A stretch of 64,000 bases of DNA from Taeniopygia guttata (GCF_048771995.1 NC_133050.1:5778501-5842500); one strand, 5' to 3'; numbered from the stretch's first letter, positions 20,370 through 32,859 are shown. Program-made: numbers and translations. The notes: generated by a model from the sequence alone, not told the origin.

Positions 20370-23300
20370 ATGCTGAGCACGGCAAGTTTCTCAGGGCCGA
20401 GAGCCCTGCGAGAGGAATCGCTGCAGATGTGGGACCTCAACAAGCGGCTGGAGGCGTACCTGGCCCGCGTGAAGTTCCTGGAGGAGGAGAACGAGGTGCT
20501 GCGAGCTGAAATCCAGAGCAGCAAGAACAGCCCGGCCGGGGACTCGTGGAGGGCCAAGTACGAGGAGGAGCTGCGAGCCCTGAGGGATGCGCTGGATTGC
20601 GCCTTCAGGGAGAAGTTCTCGGCCGAGCTGGCCAGGGACAACCTCTACGAGGAGGTGCAGCAGGTGAAAAGCAGGTGCCAGAAGGAGCAGGTAGCTCGAG
20701 AAGAAGCTAAGAAGCAGCTGTCCTTGAGCAGGAAGGAGCTGGAGGAGGAGAGGAGAGCGCAGATCTGGCTGAAGGAGAGAGCTGTGCAGCTGGAGAAGGA
20801 GGTGGAAGCCTTGCTGGAGGTGCACGAGGAGGAGAAAGCGGGGCTGGACCAGGAGATCGCCACTTTCTCGCACAGCCTGGAGAGCTTCCGCTGTGCCCCG
20901 GTGGCTTTCCAGCCGGTGGAGGTGGAGGATTACTCCAAGAGACTCTCGGAGATCTGGAAAGGGGCGGTGGAGACCTACAAGACGGAGGTGTCGCAGCTGG
21001 AGGGTTCCCTCTGCCAGGCCAAGGAGAACCTGTGGAAGGCGGTGGAGGACAACCAGCAGAGCCAACTGCAGCTGCAGCACCTGGAGAAGGAGCTGGCGGG
21101 GCTGAAAGCTCGGAAGGAGATGCTGGAGGAGAGCCTGGCCCGGCAGTGGCAGGAGCAGCGAGGGGAGGCAGAAAAGTTCCAGGCGAGTGAAGGCGGTGGG
21201 AAGGAGCTGAGTCCCGGGGAGAGGAGGGGGCTGTGGGTGCTGGGTGGGATGGGAGAGGTGGATGGGAAACAGAGGGAGCAAACCCCAGGCTGCGGAGGAA
21301 GATGAGGAGGGCAGGAGGAAGAGCGAAGTGGCTTTGGACATCTCTGCCCCCGGCACAACAGACCCGGAGCCACCAAACTGCAGCGGAGCAGCCGCCGGGT
21401 GCTCCCCCAGCACCGTGCCCGGGGCTGTTTGTCCCTGACCCGTGCCAGGACCGGGACCCAGCCCCGGGACAGCCCCAGCACCGGCGGCGGGGCGGGCAGG
21501 ACAAACTCCCACCGGGTCCGCTGCGGCTGCAAAAGCGATTCAGCAGCGGGAGGCGGAGGCGGGCTGGGCTGGAAACAGCGGCAGCACTGCCCGGGGAAGG
21601 GTCTCCCTTTGTTCCAGCTCAGGCAGCAGCCGTGGGGGTCCTGGGGAAGAGAGTGAAGCAGCCTCGGTGCTGCTCTGAAAGTTGTTTCTTTCCCACCGGC
21701 CTTTCCTCCCTCTTCCCATCGCTTTTCAGCCGCGCTCATCTTGCCCCATCCTCTGCCCCCCGCGCTATTTTTCGGACACATATAAATAATATCTGGTTTT
21801 TTCCGGGTTAAATAAAGGTGGCCCGTCCGCCTTGGACAAGTCCAATTCGGTTTTAAACCCAAGGAGCGCCCAGGCTCCCGTCCCTCAGCATCCCGGGGGA
21901 CGCACCGAGCCCGCTGCCCGGGGAGCGGCGGGGCTGGGGCCGGGCTGGGGGTGGCCCTGACCCCGCTGTGCTCCCGCAGCTGGCGATGGAAGCCCTGGAG
22001 CAGGAGCAGCAGAGCCTGAGGGCGCAGATCGCCCGGGTGCTGGAGGACAGGCAGCAGCTCATGCACCTCAAGATGTCCCTGAGCCTGGAAGTGGCGACCT
22101 ACAGGTGACAAACGGAGCTGGGCGCGCCTGGCACCGCGGTGGGCACACGGGGAGGGGTTGGCACAAGGCGGGTCAGGCTCGGGGTAGCCCCGTGCCCCTT
22201 CCGCAGCCCTTCCAGATGGCCCCGCACAAAGGCGGCCGGCCGGGGACCCGGGGGACCATTAGCATGAGAATAGGGCAGAGCATGATGTCACCCTGCGCGG
22301 ACACTAATCCCGGCCCCGGGGGGATGGGAGGGGAGGCAGGAGCAAGGGGGGTTCCCTCGGTGCGGTCCGTGTCCTCACGGAGCCGTGACAGAGCCGCGAA
22401 ACCCCCCGTGCCTCAGTTTACCTCACCCAGCGGGGTGAGCTGGGGCGCGCACAGGGAGCACTCAGCACCCTGCAGCACCCACCCTGCAGCACCCAGCACC
22501 CACCCTGCAGCACCCAGCACCCACCCTGCAGCACCCACCTAGCAGGACCCAGCACCCTGCATCACCCACCCTGCAGCACCCAGCACCCTGCAGCACCCAC
22601 CCAGCAGCACCCAGCACCCAGCAGCACCCACCCAGCAGCACCCAGCACCCACCCTGCAGCACCCAGCACCCTGCAGCACCCACCCAGCAGCACCCAGCAC
22701 CTGCAGCACCCACCCAGCAGCACCCAGCACCCTGCAGCACCCACCCAGCAGCACCCAGCACCCTGCATCACCCACCCTGCAGCACCCAGCACCCACCCTG
22801 CAGCACCCAGCACCCTGCAGCACCCACCCAGCAGCACCCAGCACCCACCCAGCAGCACCCACCGAGCTCCTCTCCCCCTCCAGGACGCTGCTGGAAGCGG
22901 AGAGCAGCCGCCTGCAGATACCTGCCGGGGAATTCAGGTTGGCCAACGGTGTGCGAGGTAAGGGAGACCCCCAGCACCACCCCAACATCACCGCCTCACC
23001 CTGGGAGGGCTCGTGGGGGGGTTTAGATGTGTTTAAATGTGGATTTAGACACGTTTCCCTGCATTTTCCTGACAGCGGTGCTGCACTAGGAAGGTGTGAA
23101 CAGCGGCGGGGGGCTCTTGGCTTGGGGCTCACAGCCCAGATAAGGATTATCTGCTCCTTTTTAAAGTTTATCTGCTCCTTTCTAAAGTTTATCTGCTTCT
23201 TCTAAAGTTTATCTGCTCCTTTCTAAGGCTTATCTGCTCCTTCCCCTCCTTTTTTAATTCCCTGCCTTTCATGGGAAGGGCAGGAGCGGATCTGCCCAGC

Positions 23301-26300
23301 AGGACAGGACGGAGGGCTGTGGTAACAAGCTGAGCATTTCCTTTTTCCTCCAAACAAAACAAAAAACACAAAACAAGAAGGAAAACTTGTCACCTGCACA
23401 CTTTCCCCAGCAGCAGGGCCGCAGCTGGGCACTGCATTGTCCCGGCCCGATGCTGAATCCCCCGGGAGCAGCAGCATCCGCTGCGCTCAGGAGAGAGGAA
23501 TTTCCCACTTTCCAAGAAGGAGCTGCTCAAAAATAGGAGAGGGAGGGCTGGGACAGCCCCGGAGCGGCTCCTCGCCTGCTCAGGCCTCCACCTCACTCTT
23601 TGCAGATCTCAAACTGGAGCTGAGCAGCAGCAGCGGCAGCAAAGTGGTGCCAGCGGGGAGGGGGCAGCCGGCAAAACCCCAAAGCGACACCCCGAGTCCC
23701 AAAAGCTCCAGGGAGCTGCAGAAAATCACCTCAGTCCTCCAGGGCACGGCCAGCGGTCGGGTTGGGGGGTCGGGAGCCCCCGGGTGCCCCTCACCCAGCC
23801 CGCCCCAGGCTGGCAGAGCCGCCCCTCCGCTCTCCCCCGAGCCCCCCAACCCCTCAGCGCCGGGGCAGGAGAGCTCTGGGGGAGAGGGTCCCGCCTGGCC
23901 GGGAGGAGATGGGGCAGCGATCAGCCCGGGGATGGAGTGTCCCCTGTCCCGAGCCTCGGGGGACACTGGCAGTGCCACCCCCGGGGCTGCCCGCAGGCTG
24001 CGGTACCCGGCCCGGCTGGTCAGCGAGGCGCTGGAGGACGCGCTGAAGGAGATGGGAGATGATGCTCAGCCCAAAGAGGAGCCCACAGCCACCTCCACAT
24101 GGGATCTCTGTGCCCCCAGCCCCGTTTTTACCCCCGAGGTTTGTGGGGAGGCTGTGTCCGAGGAGCCCTCAGGGGGTTCTGAGGGTGGGGAGAGCCCCGA
24201 GGCAGAGCAGAGGGATGGGGAGGTCCTGCTCCAGGGGCTGGGTGTGGGGAGCAGCATCCTGCAGCACACAGACGGGTCCCTGAGTGCCTCGGCCAGCCGG
24301 GAAGATCTGCGAGCATGGGAGGAAGAGGAGGAGGAGGAGGAGGAGGAGGAAGAGGAGGTACCTGCTGTGCTGAGCCCAAGATATCCAGAAGTGGAGGCTC
24401 AGGAAAGGGACAATGGTCCTGCTGGGCAGGCAGTGAGCAGCTGGGAAAAGGCAGAGCAGGAAATGACACAGACCCCAAGCCCAGAGCCTTCACACCCCTC
24501 AGAGGATGAGGAGGAGGAGGAGAAGGGACATTTCCAACAAGAAGCAGCAGATGTGCAAGAAGAGGAGTGTCCACACAGAGGAGTGGAAGCTGTCGGTGCT
24601 GTCCTTGTGGAAAGCCACCTGGTTTCACCCACAGAAGGTCACCTGGAAGAGGATTTTGTTGGTGCAGAGCAGGAAAGGTCTGAGCAGCAGAAAATGCCTC
24701 TGTGTGAGACGGATCCGGCTGCAGAGAAGGAAAGGGGACAGGAGGTGGGTCCAGAGCTGAAGGCCTCAGGTGTCCATGAGGCCATCCCAGCACAGGAGGC
24801 TTCCACAGGAGATGCTGTGGGAGGGGAGGACACGGGCAGAGTGGGAGATGGGGAGGGAGAAAAGGGAGAGGCCGGCAGGGAGGTGCTGGGAGGAGAAGAT
24901 CGTGGGGTAGGGCAGGACCCCATGGCAGGAGAGGACCTCACGGCAGGAGAAGACCATGGGGCAGGAGAAGACCATGGGGCAGGAGAAGACCAAGGGGCAG
25001 GAGAAGAGCAAGGGGCAGGAGAAGAGCAAGGGGCAGGAGAAGACCAAGGGGTAGAAAACTCTGAGGCAGAAGAAGAGCAAATGATAGGAGAAGACTCTGA
25101 GGCAGGACAAGACCATGGGGCAGGAGAAGGCTCCGAGGCAGGAGAAGACCAAGGGACAGGAGAAGACCAAGGGGCAGGAGAAGACCACGGGGTAGAAGAC
25201 TCTGAGGCAGAAGAGGAGCAAGGGATAGGAGAAGATACTGAGGCAGGAGAAGACCACGGGGCAGGAGAAGACTCCAAGGCAGGAGAAGAGCAAGGGGCAG
25301 AAGGCTCCAAGGAAGGACAAGACCATGGGGCAGGAGAAGGTTCTGAGGAAGGACAAGACCATGGGGCAGGAGAAGGCTCCAAGGAAGGACAAGACAATGG
25401 GGCAGGAGAAGGTTCTGAGGAAGGACAAGACCATGGGGCAGGAGAAGGTTCTGAGGAAGGACAAGACCATGGGGCAGGAGAGGCTTTGGGAGGTGCCACC
25501 CCAGAGGGGGAGAGCAGAGCCCCAGAGGAGCCCGAGGACCTGCAGGAAAGAGAGGGAGGAGAACAGGAGGAGGAGGAAGAGGAGCCCTGGGGACGGGGGG
25601 ATGATGGCCAAGAGCCCTGCCCAGAGGACTGGGAGGTGACAGCAGAGGACTCTGAGGGACTTTTGGGGCCAGAAGAGGCAGCCTGGGCAGACGACACCCC
25701 CAGCAGCGCAGGAAGGCTGCACAGTGAGGAGACACACGGCGCAACGCCAGCAGAGCTGGAGGAAGGCCAGGAGGATGATGAAGACGATGCCAAGAGCCAG
25801 GAGATGAGGCAGCAGCGGGCACTGCCAGAGGATGAGCCAGCAGCAGGGCTGGCACGGCTGGGCAGCGTGGCAGAGCCTGACCCAGCACCTCCAGGTGCCC
25901 CCGAGCGAGGGCACAGGCAGGAGATGGCCGAGGTGCAGGAGGAGCTGCAGGAGGAGCTGCAGGATGAGGACACCACCGAGGGGCTCAGCCCAGGCCTGGA
26001 GAAGCTGCAGAGCTCCGAGCTGGTGGCACTGAAGCAGGTGCCAGGTGCCAGTGGTGAGTGGGCACTGGAGGAGCCCCCCAAGGACCTGGAGGCCACCACG
26101 GGCAGCAGCAGGAGGGTGGAGCTGGAGGACACGCTGCCGGACAGCACAGCCCTGCTCCTCTACAGAGAGGAGGTGCTGGGTGTGGGGACAGCCAGCCCAG
26201 ACCCTCCAGAGAGCGAGGAGACCTCGGAGACAGCACCCACGAGTGGCACAGCTCAGGAGGGTGACGGGTGGCTGCAGGGGGGGGACAAGCCACCCACTCC

Positions 26301-27546
26301 CACCGTGCCAGACAGCCCCGAAGAGGAGGCAGGGGCAGAGGGGGCTGAGGAGGAGGAAGGTTATTTCATGGTCTCTGCTCCCAGCCAAGAGGAAGCTGAG
26401 ATCTCCGAGGACTTTGAAGAAATTAAAGTTGAAGCAACTGAAGGCAGCCAAGATGGTCTGAGGGCTCCTGGAGAAACATCTCCAGCGCCAGAGGGCAAAG
26501 AGCACCTCGAGGTGCTTGCTGCAGAAGCAGATGAGGATGTGGAGATGCCCACTGAAGAAGAATCTGAGGTGCCAAGGGATGAGGACAACGCTGCTGAGCT
26601 GGAGGAAGGCCCAGAAGAAGATCCCGGCTGCCTCGGGGTGGTGGCACCATCAGCAGGAGGTTCTGATGAGGCACCCCAGGGTGCCACAGGCACGGCAGCG
26701 TGGGAGGAACCAGAGCCCTCTGAAAGTCTGGCTGCTGAGTCTGTGGAGCTCCAGCACACAGCTGAGCTGGAGAGGGATGCCAGGGCACCAACAACCCTCC
26801 CGGGCTTGGCAGGGCGGGAGGAGCAGGAGGAAGAGGAGGATGAGCCCAGCACGGCTCTCCATGGCATGACCAAGGCCACCCCTCCAGCAGAGCAGCCTCT
26901 GGAAGAGCAGACACCCACGGAGGAGGAGGAGGCACTCGGCAGTCAGAGCCTTCCTCCCCCCAGGAACGGGCAGGGAGGTCTTCCAGAGGCGATCCCAGAC
27001 ATCCCTGACCCACCTGTCCTCCCTGCAGACATGCCGGGGGATCTCATGAAGGACTCGGATATTTTGGAAATAGTTGAGCAGGCCCTGGAATTCAACCAGG
27101 AGCTGATGGGGGTGAGGCTGGCAGAGGGTGGGCAGGGTCCTGGCAGGAGTGAGGTCCTCCAGGATGCAGGAGAAGAGTCCTCGTGTGCCTCATCCAGCGA
27201 GGAGGAGCCAACGGTGCAGGAGGCACCGGAGATGGAGAACGGTCTGCACCGCCAGGCCAGCCTGGAAGACCTGGCTGAGTTCACCGAGGAGCTGCTGAAC
27301 GGCACCACCAGCATGGCCCCAGCTCAGGAGATGCCCACAGACACCACAGAGCCCTCGCTGGGAATGCCAGAGCAGCCCCCCAGCCCTGGAGATGGCACTG
27401 CCACCAAGCTGGGGGATGGCACCCCGAGGGGGAAGCGTGCTGGAGCCGAGCCCAGCGCTGTGCCCCCTGCTCTGGGGGAGGATGTTCTGTGCCTCCCACC
27501 CGGGCTGAGGGCTGAGCAGCAGCCCTGGTCCTCAGGGGACGAGTGA
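20370..27546 (+). CDS. NES: Nestin, type VI intermediate filament protein
   Basis: Cytoskeletal intermediate filament protein of neural and muscle progenitors, assembling with vimentin-type partners. Exons 20370-21182, 21980-22104, 22884-22957 and 23606-27546 join in frame to 1650 residues (human about 1620). A very short head is followed by the coiled-coil rod: helix initiation motif LNKRLEAYLARVKFLEEEN at about 23-41 and the helix termination region LKMSLSLEVATYRTLLEAE near the exon 2/3 border. The single huge last exon encodes a tail extremely rich in Glu, Gly, Ser and Ala with an internal repeat array (about 768-966). Four exons with a giant fourth exon is the nestin pattern. The start was chosen because it gives the short head before the rod; the upstream open frame is the pyrimidine repeat. 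Intron 1 begins with GC instead of GT. Synemin was considered, but exon structure and the flanking genes fit NES. Confidence 0.96.
21183..21188 (+). other. NES: GC splice donor of NES intron 1
   Basis: Exon 1 ends TTC CAG and the intron starts gcgagt. The protein across the join (EKFQ / LAMEAL) matches the nestin pattern only if the intron starts here in phase 0. No GT donor lies at that codon. The acceptor is ctcccgcag at 21971-21979. Confidence 0.8.
22215..22310 (+). promoter_or_regulatory. NES: Candidate NES second-intron neural enhancer (SOX/POU)
   Basis: Within intron 2 lie a SOX-type site ACAAAGG (22226-22232) and, 25 bases on, a POU/octamer-like site ATTAGCATGA (22258-22267), then actaatcc. 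Mammalian nestin intron 2 carries a neural progenitor enhancer that depends on adjacent SOX and POU sites. Same intron, same site order and a run of unique sequence amid repeats suggest this is the bird counterpart. Confidence 0.7.
22455..22861. repeat. Minisatellite (cagcaccc/accctg) in NES intron 2
   Basis: Units of 11-26 bp built from cagcacccagcaccc, accctg and acccacc. The array stops about 20 bases before exon 3 and so abuts its polypyrimidine tract. Confidence 0.93.
24895..25490 (+). repeat. NES: Coding 18-bp/36-bp repeat array in the NES tail
   Basis: In-frame tandem repeats of six residues (GAGEDH type), passing into a 12-residue higher-order unit (GAGEGSEEGQDH) at the 3' end. They encode about 200 residues of acidic tail. 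Mammalian nestin tails also carry short acidic repeats (11-mers), but the unit here differs, so this array probably arose independently. Confidence 0.92.
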
Positions 27547-28017
27547 CAGCAGCCAGGGGCATCCTTCTGGTACCCCCTTCCTGCCAAAACCCGGTACCTC
27601 CACTCGTCCCAGCCCTCTCCTGATGCTTCCCCAGCTCCTTGAGGTTTTTACCATGTTTGTGTGGATTTTTTGCACCCTTTCTCAGAGTGAGGGAGCACCG
27701 AGTTGTCCCCCTCTGCAGCCCACCCAAATTCGCATGTTTGCTCTGGGACCCCCTGCTGCATTTTGAGTTTCCTCCTGGGCGGGTTGCCGTGGCTGTATTT
27801 AATTTAAACTCTGTGTTTCCCCATTTTCTGCGATCCTCCCCCTCCAGCTCCCCCAATATTTGTCCCAGGAGGTCCAACTGGAGGTTAGGGACCCCCCACC
27901 CCCCAAATTCCCCCCTGGGACTCAGCATTTTGGGTACATCACCCCAGGGTCCCCAGCCCCAACCCGACCCTGGGGGCTGAGCCACACTGGATGTATCCCC
28001 TGCCTCGACATTAATTT

Positions 28018-28023
28018 AATAAA
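28018..28023 (+). promoter_or_regulatory. NES: NES poly(A) signal
   Basis: AATAAA in ttaatttaataaaacctc, about 470 bases after the NES stop, at the end of unique A/T-richer 3' UTR and before the next repeat array. Confidence 0.85.
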
Positions 28024-28269
28024 ACCTCATCCTCCCACTCAGGGCCTGGCTCTCCTCACTCTGGGGGTGGGGAGCAGGGCTGGGGGGCAGGGGGGGCTGT
28101 GTTTTGGGGGGGGGGGTTGCACTACCAGGCTGCTTTTGGCTGGGAAATGCCCCTGGGGGCATCCAGCAGCACGGGCTGGGGGCAGGATCAGTGAACTCTG
28201 AGACAACCAACGGCACATCCCACATCCCTGGTGGCCCCCAGCCCTGGGGTGGTGCTGGCCCACTCCTGT

Positions 28270-29165
28270 GGTGGTGATGCCCCCAGGGGGGTTCCCCCAT
28301 TCCCAGGGTGATGCAGCCCCCACGGTGATACCCCCAGGAGATGCTCCCCCATTTCCCAGGGTGATACCCCCAGGAGATGTTCCTCCATTCCAGGGCAATG
28401 CCCCCAGGAGATGTTCCCCCATTCCAGGGTGATGCAGACCCCCAGGAGGAGGATCCTCCATTCCCAGGGTGATGCAGCCCCCAGAACAATACCCCCAGGA
28501 GATGTTCCCCCATTCCTAGGGTGATGCAGCCCCCAGGACAATGCCCCCAGGAGATGCTCCCCCATTTCCCAGGGTGATACCCCCAGGAGATGTTCCTCCA
28601 TTCCAGGGCGATGCAGCCCCCCAGGAGATGTTCCCCTATTTCCCAGGGCGATGCAGCCCCCAGGGTGATACCCCCAGGAGATGTTCCCCCATTCCAGGGT
28701 GATGCAGCCCCCCAGGATAATACCCCCAGGAGATGTTCCTCCATTCCCAGGGTGATGCAGCCCCCAGGACAATGCTCCAAGGAGGTTCCCTCATTCCCAG
28801 GGTGATGCCCCCAGGAGATGCTCCCCCATTCCCAGGGTGATGCAGCCCCCCAGGAGATGCTCCCCCATTCCCAGGGTGATGCAGCCCCCCAGGAGATGTT
28901 CCCCCATTCCAGGGTGATGCAGCCCCCCAGGAGATGTTCCTCCATTCCCAGGGTGATGCAGCCCCCAGGACAATGCTCCAAGGAGGTTCCCCCATTCCCA
29001 GGGTGATGCCCCCAGAAGATTTTCCCCCATTCCCAGGGCGATGCAGCCCCCCAGGAGATGTTCCTCCATTCCCAGGGTGATGCAGCCCCCAGGGTGATAC
29101 CCCCAGGAGATGTTCCTCCATTCCCAGGACAATGCCCCCAGGAGATGCTCCCCCATTCCAGGGCG
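28270..29165. repeat. About 38-bp minisatellite (gatgttcccccattcccagg)
   Basis: About 23 units of 35-42 bp; each has a ccccaggagatg block, a tccattcc block and gggtgatgcagccccc, with length variation where the gatgcagcc block is dropped. It starts about 250 bases past the NES poly(A) signal. Confidence 0.93.
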
Positions 29166-30030
29166 ATGCAGCCCCCGGGGGTTACAGACCCCATCCCTGG
29201 TGTGCTGCTCCCCCACCCCCAGAGCGATGTCACCCCCCGAGGCAGGACCGACAGCCCCGCCCGCCGTTCCTGCCCGATGTGGGCACGGTGCCCGCGGCAC
29301 AACCCGCACACCCCGGTGGGGCTGCGGGGGGCTCAATCTCCCCGTTGTGCAGCAGAGCCGAAGAACGGGTTCCTTCATGCCGGGCGAAGGGCTGAGTGAC
29401 CCGGGACAGGGCACACGGTGCCTCGGGTGGCGCTGGCACCGCTGGCACCGCTGGCACCGCCGGCTGTGCTCCCGGTGCCCGATTTAGCTCGGTGGTTCCC
29501 GCAGCGGGGATGCTCCGAGCCAGCAGCGATAAGAACCCGACATTTCCCCGCTTTCCTCCGTGCCAAAGTCCCCCTGCCCTGCCCGGAGGCGACAGATTCC
29601 TTTTAAGGTGAAACTGCGAGCGCCGGGAGATAAAATCCCCTTCCGAGGGGCTGAATCCGCGCTCCATCCCACCTCGGCCCCAGCGGAGCCCCCCGAGCCC
29701 CCCGAGCCCCCCGAGGGGTCCCCGAGGCCCGCGGAGGAGGGGGAGGATGGAGAGGAGGGGACAGACACGGCCCGGGAGTGCGGGGGGTGAGGTGACATTC
29801 CTCCCGAAATGAATCCGCATTCCTGCGCCGGGACAGGGCGATGAGGGGGCGCAGATGGCGGGGGGAGGGGAGCCCTTCATCCCCGCCAGGAGGAGGAGGA
29901 GGAGGAGGAGGAGGGGAGGAAGAGCTGAAAACCGGGAGTGCTGAAATTGGGGGTGGGGGAGATTTGGGGTCTGCAGCCGGGGGGGAGAGAGAGAGCCCTG
30001 GTGGGGCTCCGGGGCTGGGAGGGGATGGGA
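29166..30030. other. Unique GC-rich stretch, no gene recognised
   Basis: CpG-containing unique sequence between two minisatellites, with small repeats (gctggcaccgctggcaccg near 29440; ccccccgag near 29690; gga run near 29890). Open frames are short and match nothing known. It could be a distal CpG island. Confidence 0.5.
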
Positions 30031-30765
30031 TCCCCAAAGGGACAGAGTGTCCCCAAGGGGACAGAGTGACCCCAACAGGACCGAGAGTGTCCCCAAAGGG
30101 ACAGAGAGTGTCCTCAAAGGGACAGAGAGTGTCCCCAAGGGGACCGAGAGTGTCCCCAACAGGACTGAGAGTGTCCCCAAAGGGACTGAGAGTGTCCTCA
30201 AAGGGACAGAGAGTGTCCCCAAAGGGACCGAGAATGTCCCCAACGGGACAGAGAGTGTCCCCAAAGGGACAGAGAGTGTCCCCAAAGGGACAGAGAGTGT
30301 CCCCAACGGGACTGAGAGTGTCCCCAACAGGACAGAGAGTCTCCCCAACAGGACCGAGAATGTCCCCAACGGGACAGAGATGTCCCCAAGGGGACCAAGA
30401 GTGTCCCCAACGGGACCGAGAGTGTCCCCAACAGGACCGAGAGTGTCCCCAATAGGACAGAGAGTGTCCCCAAGGGGACCGAGAGTGTCCCCAACAGGCT
30501 GTCCCCAACAGGACCGAGAATGTCCCCAACGGGATTGAGCGTGTCCCAGCAGGAGCAAGGGTGTCACTGGTGGGACCAAATGTGTCCCCAAAGGGACTGA
30601 GCGTGTCCCCAAAGGGATTGAGTGTGTCCAAACAGGAGCCAGTGCGTCACTGGTGGGACCAAATTTGTCCCCAACAGGACAGTGTGTCCCCAAAGGGATT
30701 GAGTGTGCCCCAAAAAGGTTTGAGTGTGTCCCCAAAGGGACTGAGCATGTCCCAGCAGAGCTGAA
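30030..30765. repeat. 21-bp minisatellite (gtccccaaagggacagagagt)
   Basis: Roughly 30 units of 21 bp with the common form tgtccccaaagggacagaga and the variant ccaacaggaccgagag; the last 250 bases are more degenerate. Period divisible by three explains long open frames on both strands. Confidence 0.95.
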
Positions 30766-30904
30766 TGTGTCCCTGATGTCACCCAGCATGTTCCCAGTGA
30801 GATGAAGGGTGTCCCTAATGGGACAAAGCGTGTCCTCAGTGGGATCCCAGAGTGTTCCCAGTGGGATCTGGACTGTCCCTCAGCCCTGTGTGACCACAAC
30901 AGGA

Positions 30905-32545
30905 TCAGCATGGCCCTGGGGGGACCAAACATGACCCTGGGGGGACCAAACGTGGCCCTGGGGGGACCAAATATGACCATGGGGGTACCAAATATGACCC
31001 TGGGGGTACCAAATATGACCATGGGGGGACCAAATATGGCCCTGGGGGGACCAAATATGACCCTGGGGGGACCAAATATGACCATGGGGGGACGAAAAAT
31101 GGCCCTGAGGGGACCAAATATGGCCCTGGGGGGACCAAATATGACCCTGGGGGTACCAAAAATGACCCTGGGGGGACCAAACATGGCCCTGGGGGGACCA
31201 AATATGACCATGGGGGGAACAAATATGACCATGGGGGGACCAAATATGACCCTGAGGGGACCAAAAATGGCCCTGGGGGGACCAAACATGGCCCTGGGGG
31301 GCACAAAAATGGCTCTGGGGGGACCAAATATGACCATGGGGGGACCAAATATGACCATGGGGGGACCAAACATGGCCCTGGGGGTCCAAAAATGGCCCTG
31401 GGGGGACTAAAATGGCCCTGGGAGGACCAAACATGGCCCTGGGGGGACCAAACATGACACTGGGGGTACCAAATATGACCCTGGGGGGACCAAAAATGAC
31501 CCTGGGGGGACCAAAATGGTCCTGGGGGTACCAAGTATGACCCTGGGGGGACCAAAAATGACCCTGGGGGGACCAAATATGACCCTGAGGGGACCAAATA
31601 TGACCCTGGGGGGACCAAAAATGGCCCTGGGGGGACCAAACATGACCCTGGGGGCACCAAACATGACCGTGGGGGGACCAAATATGACTTTGGGGGGACC
31701 AAATATGACCATGGGGGTACCAAATATGACCCTGGGGGGACCAAAAATGGCCCTGGGGGTACCAAACATGGCCCTGGGGGGACCAAAAATGGCCCTGGGG
31801 GTACCAAAAATGACCCTGGGGGGACCAAAAATTACCCTGTTGGGACCAAATATGACCCTTGGGTGGACCAAATATGACCCTGGGGGTACTAAAAATGGGC
31901 CTGGGGGGACCAAATATGACCCTGAGGGTACCAAATATGACCCTGGGGGGACCAAACATAGCCCTGGGGGGACCAAATATGACCATGGGGGTACCAAATA
32001 TGACCATGGGGGTACCAAATATGACCATGGGGGTACCAAATATGGCCCTGGGGGTACCAAATATGGCCCTGGGGGGACCAAAAATGACCATGGGGGTACC
32101 AAATATGACCCTGGGGTGACCAAATATGACCCTGGGGCGACCAAATATAGCCCTGGGGGTACCAAATATGACCCTGGGGGGACCAAAAATGGCCCTGGGG
32201 GTACCAAAAATGACCCTGGGGGTACCAAATATGGCCCTGGGGTGACCAAACATGGCCCTGGGGGGACCAAATATGACCATGGGGGTACCAAATATGACCC
32301 TGGGGTGACCAAATATGACCCTGGGGGGACCAAATATGACCCTGAGGGGACCAAACATGACCATGGGGGGACCAAATATGACCCTGGGGGGACCAAACAT
32401 GACCCTGGGGGGACCAAATATGACCATGGGGGTACCAAAAACGGCCCTGGGGTGACAAAATATGACCCTGGGGGGACCAAATATGACCATAGGGGGACCA
32501 AACATGGCCCTGGGGGTACCAAATGTGACCCTGGGGGGCACTCGG
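30905..32545. repeat. Large 21-bp minisatellite (ggggggaccaaatatgaccc)
   Basis: Nearly 80 units of 21 bp, varying mainly at three points: gaccaaa/gtaccaaa, atatga/aaatgg/catgg, and ccctggg/ccatggg. It spans 1.6 kb and produces open frames of over 400 codons on the minus strand that are purely repetitive. Confidence 0.97.
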
Positions 32546-32859
32546 GTCCCTGGGTCACCCCATAAGTGCCCTGGCTGGGGCTGCAGCTTGGTCCCCTGAC
32601 CCCAAATTCCATCAGCCCCAAGCAGAGTGTTCCTGGCCCCACGGGCAGCACCCGCTGGGGTGTGCAAAGGGGGGGCAGGGGGTCCTGGGGGGTGCTGCCA
32701 ATTGTTGGCCGGGCTGGAGCTCTCAGAGCCCCCCACCCCCCGCAGCCTGGCCCCCCGCCAGCCAGGGAAGGGTTTTGTTTCCTCCCGGCCTGGCCGAGGG
32801 GATTTTCAATGGAGGCCACACAAAAACCTCCCTGTGGGGTGAGCCGGGAGGGGGATGAG

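Noticed and set aside
24639-26505. Long antisense ORFs over the NES last exon
   Set aside because: Shadow of the GAG/GAA-rich nestin tail (Ser/Leu/Pro-rich antisense); no independent signal.
28270-29165. Regular spaced repeats as a possible CRISPR-like array
   Set aside because: Units are contiguous degenerate tandem repeats without unique spacers, in a vertebrate genome.
30880-32819. Minus-strand open frames of 470-618 codons
   Set aside because: They are made wholly of the 21-bp minisatellite, whose period keeps frames open; no conserved domain and no splice or promoter context.
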